NCBI RefSeq assembly: GCF_030408795.1
Contig: NZ_CP047211.1
Location: 682,001 to 746,000 of the forward strand
Origin: Corynebacterium hansenii
Lineage (GTDB): Bacteria > Actinomycetota > Actinomycetes > Mycobacteriales > Mycobacteriaceae
Direction: 5' to 3'
DNA: 64,000 nucleotides
Shown here: one piece after another, positions 62,193 to 64,000 of the stretch
Numbering within the stretch: position 1 is the stretch's first letter
Layout of the letters: each line of letters starts with the position of its first letter
Notes under the pieces: generated by a model
The model's database searches: none
Told to the model about the DNA's origin: nothing
Seen by the model: the letters and a program-made list of their open reading frames with translations, nothing else
Made by a program: the position numbers and the translations under genes

Positions 62193-62224
62193 GCCTTCGA
62201 AACTAACCGGGTGGGCGCCCCTTG

Positions 62225-62380
62225 TTAAGCGTCGGTGCGGAGGATGGTGCCGCCGCCGGCGGACGTCGCGGCGATGCGGGCCTCGGTCTCCGTGAGGTAG
62301 ATGCGGGTGGAGCCGTCGGGGAACGTGACCTCGTACTTCGGTGCCGGGCGGGCGGCGCCGCCGCACATGCCGCAGCTCAC
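62225..62380 (-). CDS. Small Cys-containing phage peptide
   Basis: 51 residues starting MSCGMCGGAARP and ending TSAGGGTILRTDA. The CGMCGG start is a CxxC-type motif. The GTG overlaps the stop of the glutaredoxin gene upstream (GTGA), so it is translated with it. Too short for family assignment. Confidence 0.5.
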   Translation of the reverse strand: MSCGMCGGAARPAPKYEVTFPDGSTRIYLTETEARIAATSAGGGTILRTDA

Positions 62381-62655
62381 GGCAGGACCTCCAACGCCTC
62401 GGTGGCGACGGTGATGGCGGCGTCGAGCATGTCGGGCCGGTACCCCGACCAGTGGTCGAGACCATCCGGCAGATCGACGGTGACGACCGGCAGCATCGAA
62501 TACCCGAGCTGCTCGACGGCGAAGCGGCCCACCGCGTCGCGGGTGACGTCGACGAGCTTGAAATCCACGCCGGCGCGGCGGAGATGCCGCTTCGTAGCGT
62601 GGCACTGCATGCACGACGGGGCGGTGTAGACGGTGATCATCCGGTCGGGGGTCAC
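62377..62655 (-). CDS. NrdH/glutaredoxin-like protein
   Basis: 92 residues from the GTG at 62655, or 87 from the ATG at 62640. CMQCHATKRHLRRAGVDFKL carries a CxxC active site, followed by VDVTRDAVGRFAVEQLGYSM, LPVVTVDLPDG and a DHWSGYRPDML end, as in NrdH-redoxins and glutaredoxins, which supply electrons to ribonucleotide reductase or reduce disulphides. It overlaps the protease stop (GTGA). Phage NrdH usually sits with nucleotide genes, not in the head module. Confidence 0.8.
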   Translation of the reverse strand: MTPDRMITVYTAPSCMQCHATKRHLRRAGVDFKLVDVTRDAVGRFAVEQLGYSMLPVVTVDLPDGLDHWSGYRPDMLDAAITVATEALEVLP

Positions 62656-63893
62656 TTGATGCCCCCGGCGAGCAGGGAGGCGGCCATGCGGCGCGCTTCG
62701 ACGGTGCGGGCCTCGGTGGCCTCCGCGGTGGCGCGGCGCTCCTCGTAGCGGCGCAGCCCTTCGGCGACGGCGTCGGCGAGGACGTCCTCGCGGGTGCGGC
62801 GCGGCATGACGGCGGCGGCGACCAGCGACATCTCCGCCCCTTCGGCGGCCGCGTAGGCGCGGGGCACCGGGAAGCCCGGGGTGTTGACCGACAGGGCGGC
62901 GACGAGCTCCAGGTTGCCGCCCACCGACCGCCAATCCCCCGACAGGGGCGCGGACGCTCCGGCGCGGACGGTGGCGGTGTCGGCGTCGGGGTTGATGATC
63001 CCGGCGACCCAGATGCCGTGGGCGTCCTCCCCGGCGCGGACGTAGGCCCAGCAGGTGCCGGTCTGGTCGTAGTGCTCGGTGGCGGCGTGCGCCCCGTCGC
63101 GGGGCCCGGCGTGGCCGCAGCCGACGGTCAGCCGGCCCACGGAGATGGGGCCTTCGTCGGTGGCGACGGTGGAGACGTGGAATAGGGCGTAGTCCGTCTT
63201 CGAGTGCGGCGGGGTCACCCCGCGGCCGATGCCGACGTGCTCGGTGCCCCACAAGGCGAGGTGACCGAACACGCGGCCGTCGTCGGTGACGGTCAGGGCC
63301 GTCGGCCCGTCGAGGCCCGGGTCCGCGAACGCGGCGGAGTCCACCGCCGCGTCGACCGGGGCAAGGGCGACGGCCGACGCGACCAGCGCCGCCGTCTCCT
63401 CCTCCGCATCGTCCGGGGAGGCAACCTCGTCGCCGAGGACGATCTTCGCCTCCGCGAACGCCGGCTTGCTAACGAGGGTGGCGGCCATGATCGTCGCGGA
63501 GCGGACATGCATCGTCTCCGACCACGACGGATCCCACTCGTCGACCTCCGGGTCGACCTTCTTGCCGTCGCCGTCGACGACGGTGAAGTCGACGACCATG
63601 TCGCACATGTCCACCGACGGGCGGATGACGCCCTCGGCCAGTAACTCGCGGGCCTCGGCGGCGTCGTCGGTGTCGAACAGTTCACCGGTCGCGTGGATCG
63701 CGCCGCCCTCCACGACGGCGGTGCTGATCTTCCCGACGACCACGGCGGTGTCGTGGCCTGCGCTGGTGGCCCGCTGGAACATCAAGGGGAGCGGGAACTC
63801 CCGGAACTTGATGTCGGCGTCGGAGTCGATGACGCGTCCATCGCCGGTGGGCTTGTCGATGGGGGCGAGGACCCCCGACCAGGATGTGCGCAT
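62652..63893 (-). CDS. Capsid maturation protease
   Basis: 413 residues from the ATG at 63893, which has AAGGAG 7 nt upstream. GRVFGHLALWGTEHVGIG, HYDQTGTCWAYVRAGEDAHG and SGDWRSVGGNLELVAALSVN are conserved features of actinophage capsid maturation proteases, placed just before the capsid gene. The frame stays open upstream to the window edge (about 36 more codons), so an earlier start or a fusion to the previous protein cannot be excluded. Confidence 0.82.
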   Translation of the reverse strand: MRTSWSGVLAPIDKPTGDGRVIDSDADIKFREFPLPLMFQRATSAGHDTAVVVGKISTAVVEGGAIHATGELFDTDDAAEARELLAEGVIRPSVDMCDMVVDFTVVDGDGKKVDPEVDEWDPSWSETMHVRSATIMAATLVSKPAFAEAKIVLGDEVASPDDAEEETAALVASAVALAPVDAAVDSAAFADPGLDGPTALTVTDDGRVFGHLALWGTEHVGIGRGVTPPHSKTDYALFHVSTVATDEGPISVGRLTVGCGHAGPRDGAHAATEHYDQTGTCWAYVRAGEDAHGIWVAGIINPDADTATVRAGASAPLSGDWRSVGGNLELVAALSVNTPGFPVPRAYAAAEGAEMSLVAAAVMPRRTREDVLADAVAEGLRRYEERRATAEATEARTVEARRMAASLLAGGIK

Positions 63894-64000
63894 GGGCTGC
63901 TCCTTCATGGCTGCGGTCACGGTCTGCGGTGCATCGTCGCGGGCCCGGGTGACCCCATCAGCCGCGCGGCGCCTCACCTCGGCCTGCGGGTCCCGGCGAG
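63894..64000 (-). other. Window edge upstream of the capsid protease, no complete gene
   Basis: On the minus strand the protease frame has no stop to the edge, while the other two frames end at TGA codons near 63974-63976 and 63957-63959. An upstream gene, expected to be the portal or a MuF-like protein, probably ends in one of these frames. Confidence 0.4.

Larger units (their letters stand above)
36130..64000. mobile_element. Siphovirus-type prophage, left portion
   Basis: From the tRNA fragment to the window edge, nearly every gene is a phage structural, assembly or lysis gene, most of them on the minus strand. Siphovirus morphology is indicated by a tape measure of 1,810 residues, paired tail chaperones, a head-tail connector set and minor tail proteins. 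Terminase, portal, integrase, repressor and the right attachment site are not in the window. The stretch 36169-36304 shows no gene. Confidence 0.93.

Overview
The window is high-GC actinobacterial DNA, most probably from Corynebacterium. The left part (1 to about 36,130) is host chromosome and the right part (about 36,130 to 64,000) is the left portion of a tailed-phage prophage. Evidence for Corynebacterium: ctaD beside serB, a giant single-chain FAS-I followed by acpS, a TetR protein, bcp and a DUF3618 protein, and a dinG-pncB/clpS-DUF2017-P1 peptidase-rhomboid-murI-MBL-rph-rdgB-DUF3817 block in the same order as Mycobacterium tuberculosis Rv1329c to Rv1343c. Many genes start 6-8 nt after a TANNNT box, the actinobacterial leaderless-mRNA signature.

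Host layout. 1-2834: end of ctaD, then serB and a Pth2-like gene. 2850-9826: an acyl-CoA locus with an acyl-CoA synthetase diverging from a TetR regulator, an SDR, an ACAD10/11-type acyl-CoA dehydrogenase, an APH-type kinase and an MFS transporter. This gene set matches the levulinate / 4-hydroxy-acid pathway (Lva genes, ACAD10/ACAD11), and both flanks of the tetR gene carry copies of one 16-bp operator-like palindrome. 10,062-20,374: the conserved dinG to DUF3817 housekeeping block. 20,460-22,665: tRNA-Leu, the phosphate transporter pitA and a small ORF. 23,155-35,910: FAS-I, AcpS (which primes its ACP), an unknown protein, a FasR-like regulator, Bcp and a DUF3618 protein.

Prophage layout. 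The left junction is a 3' fragment of a tRNA gene (probably tRNA-Lys) with its own terminator. Almost all phage genes are on the minus strand, so the late operon reads right to left: capsid protease, glutaredoxin, capsid, major tail protein, head-tail connectors, tail-assembly chaperones, tape measure, tail tip proteins, a collagen-like fibre, a LamG protein, a three-domain endolysin and three small membrane proteins (holin candidates). Terminase, portal and integrase are not in the window. Plus-strand islands interrupt the operon: a five-gene cassette with an antirepressor and its own promoter/operator (51.4-53.5 kb), and two HNH homing endonucleases (55.9-56.4 and 57.5-58.1 kb). A small two-helix membrane protein with its own promoter-like box sits between protease and capsid and is a candidate superinfection-exclusion gene.

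The most interesting items are the Lva/ACAD10-11-like locus with its paired operators, a 12-bp motif found four times downstream of host genes in the sense orientation, the M23 + DUF1906 + amidase endolysin, and the independently promoted plus-strand phage cassettes. All functions are inferred from reading the sequence; no database search was run.
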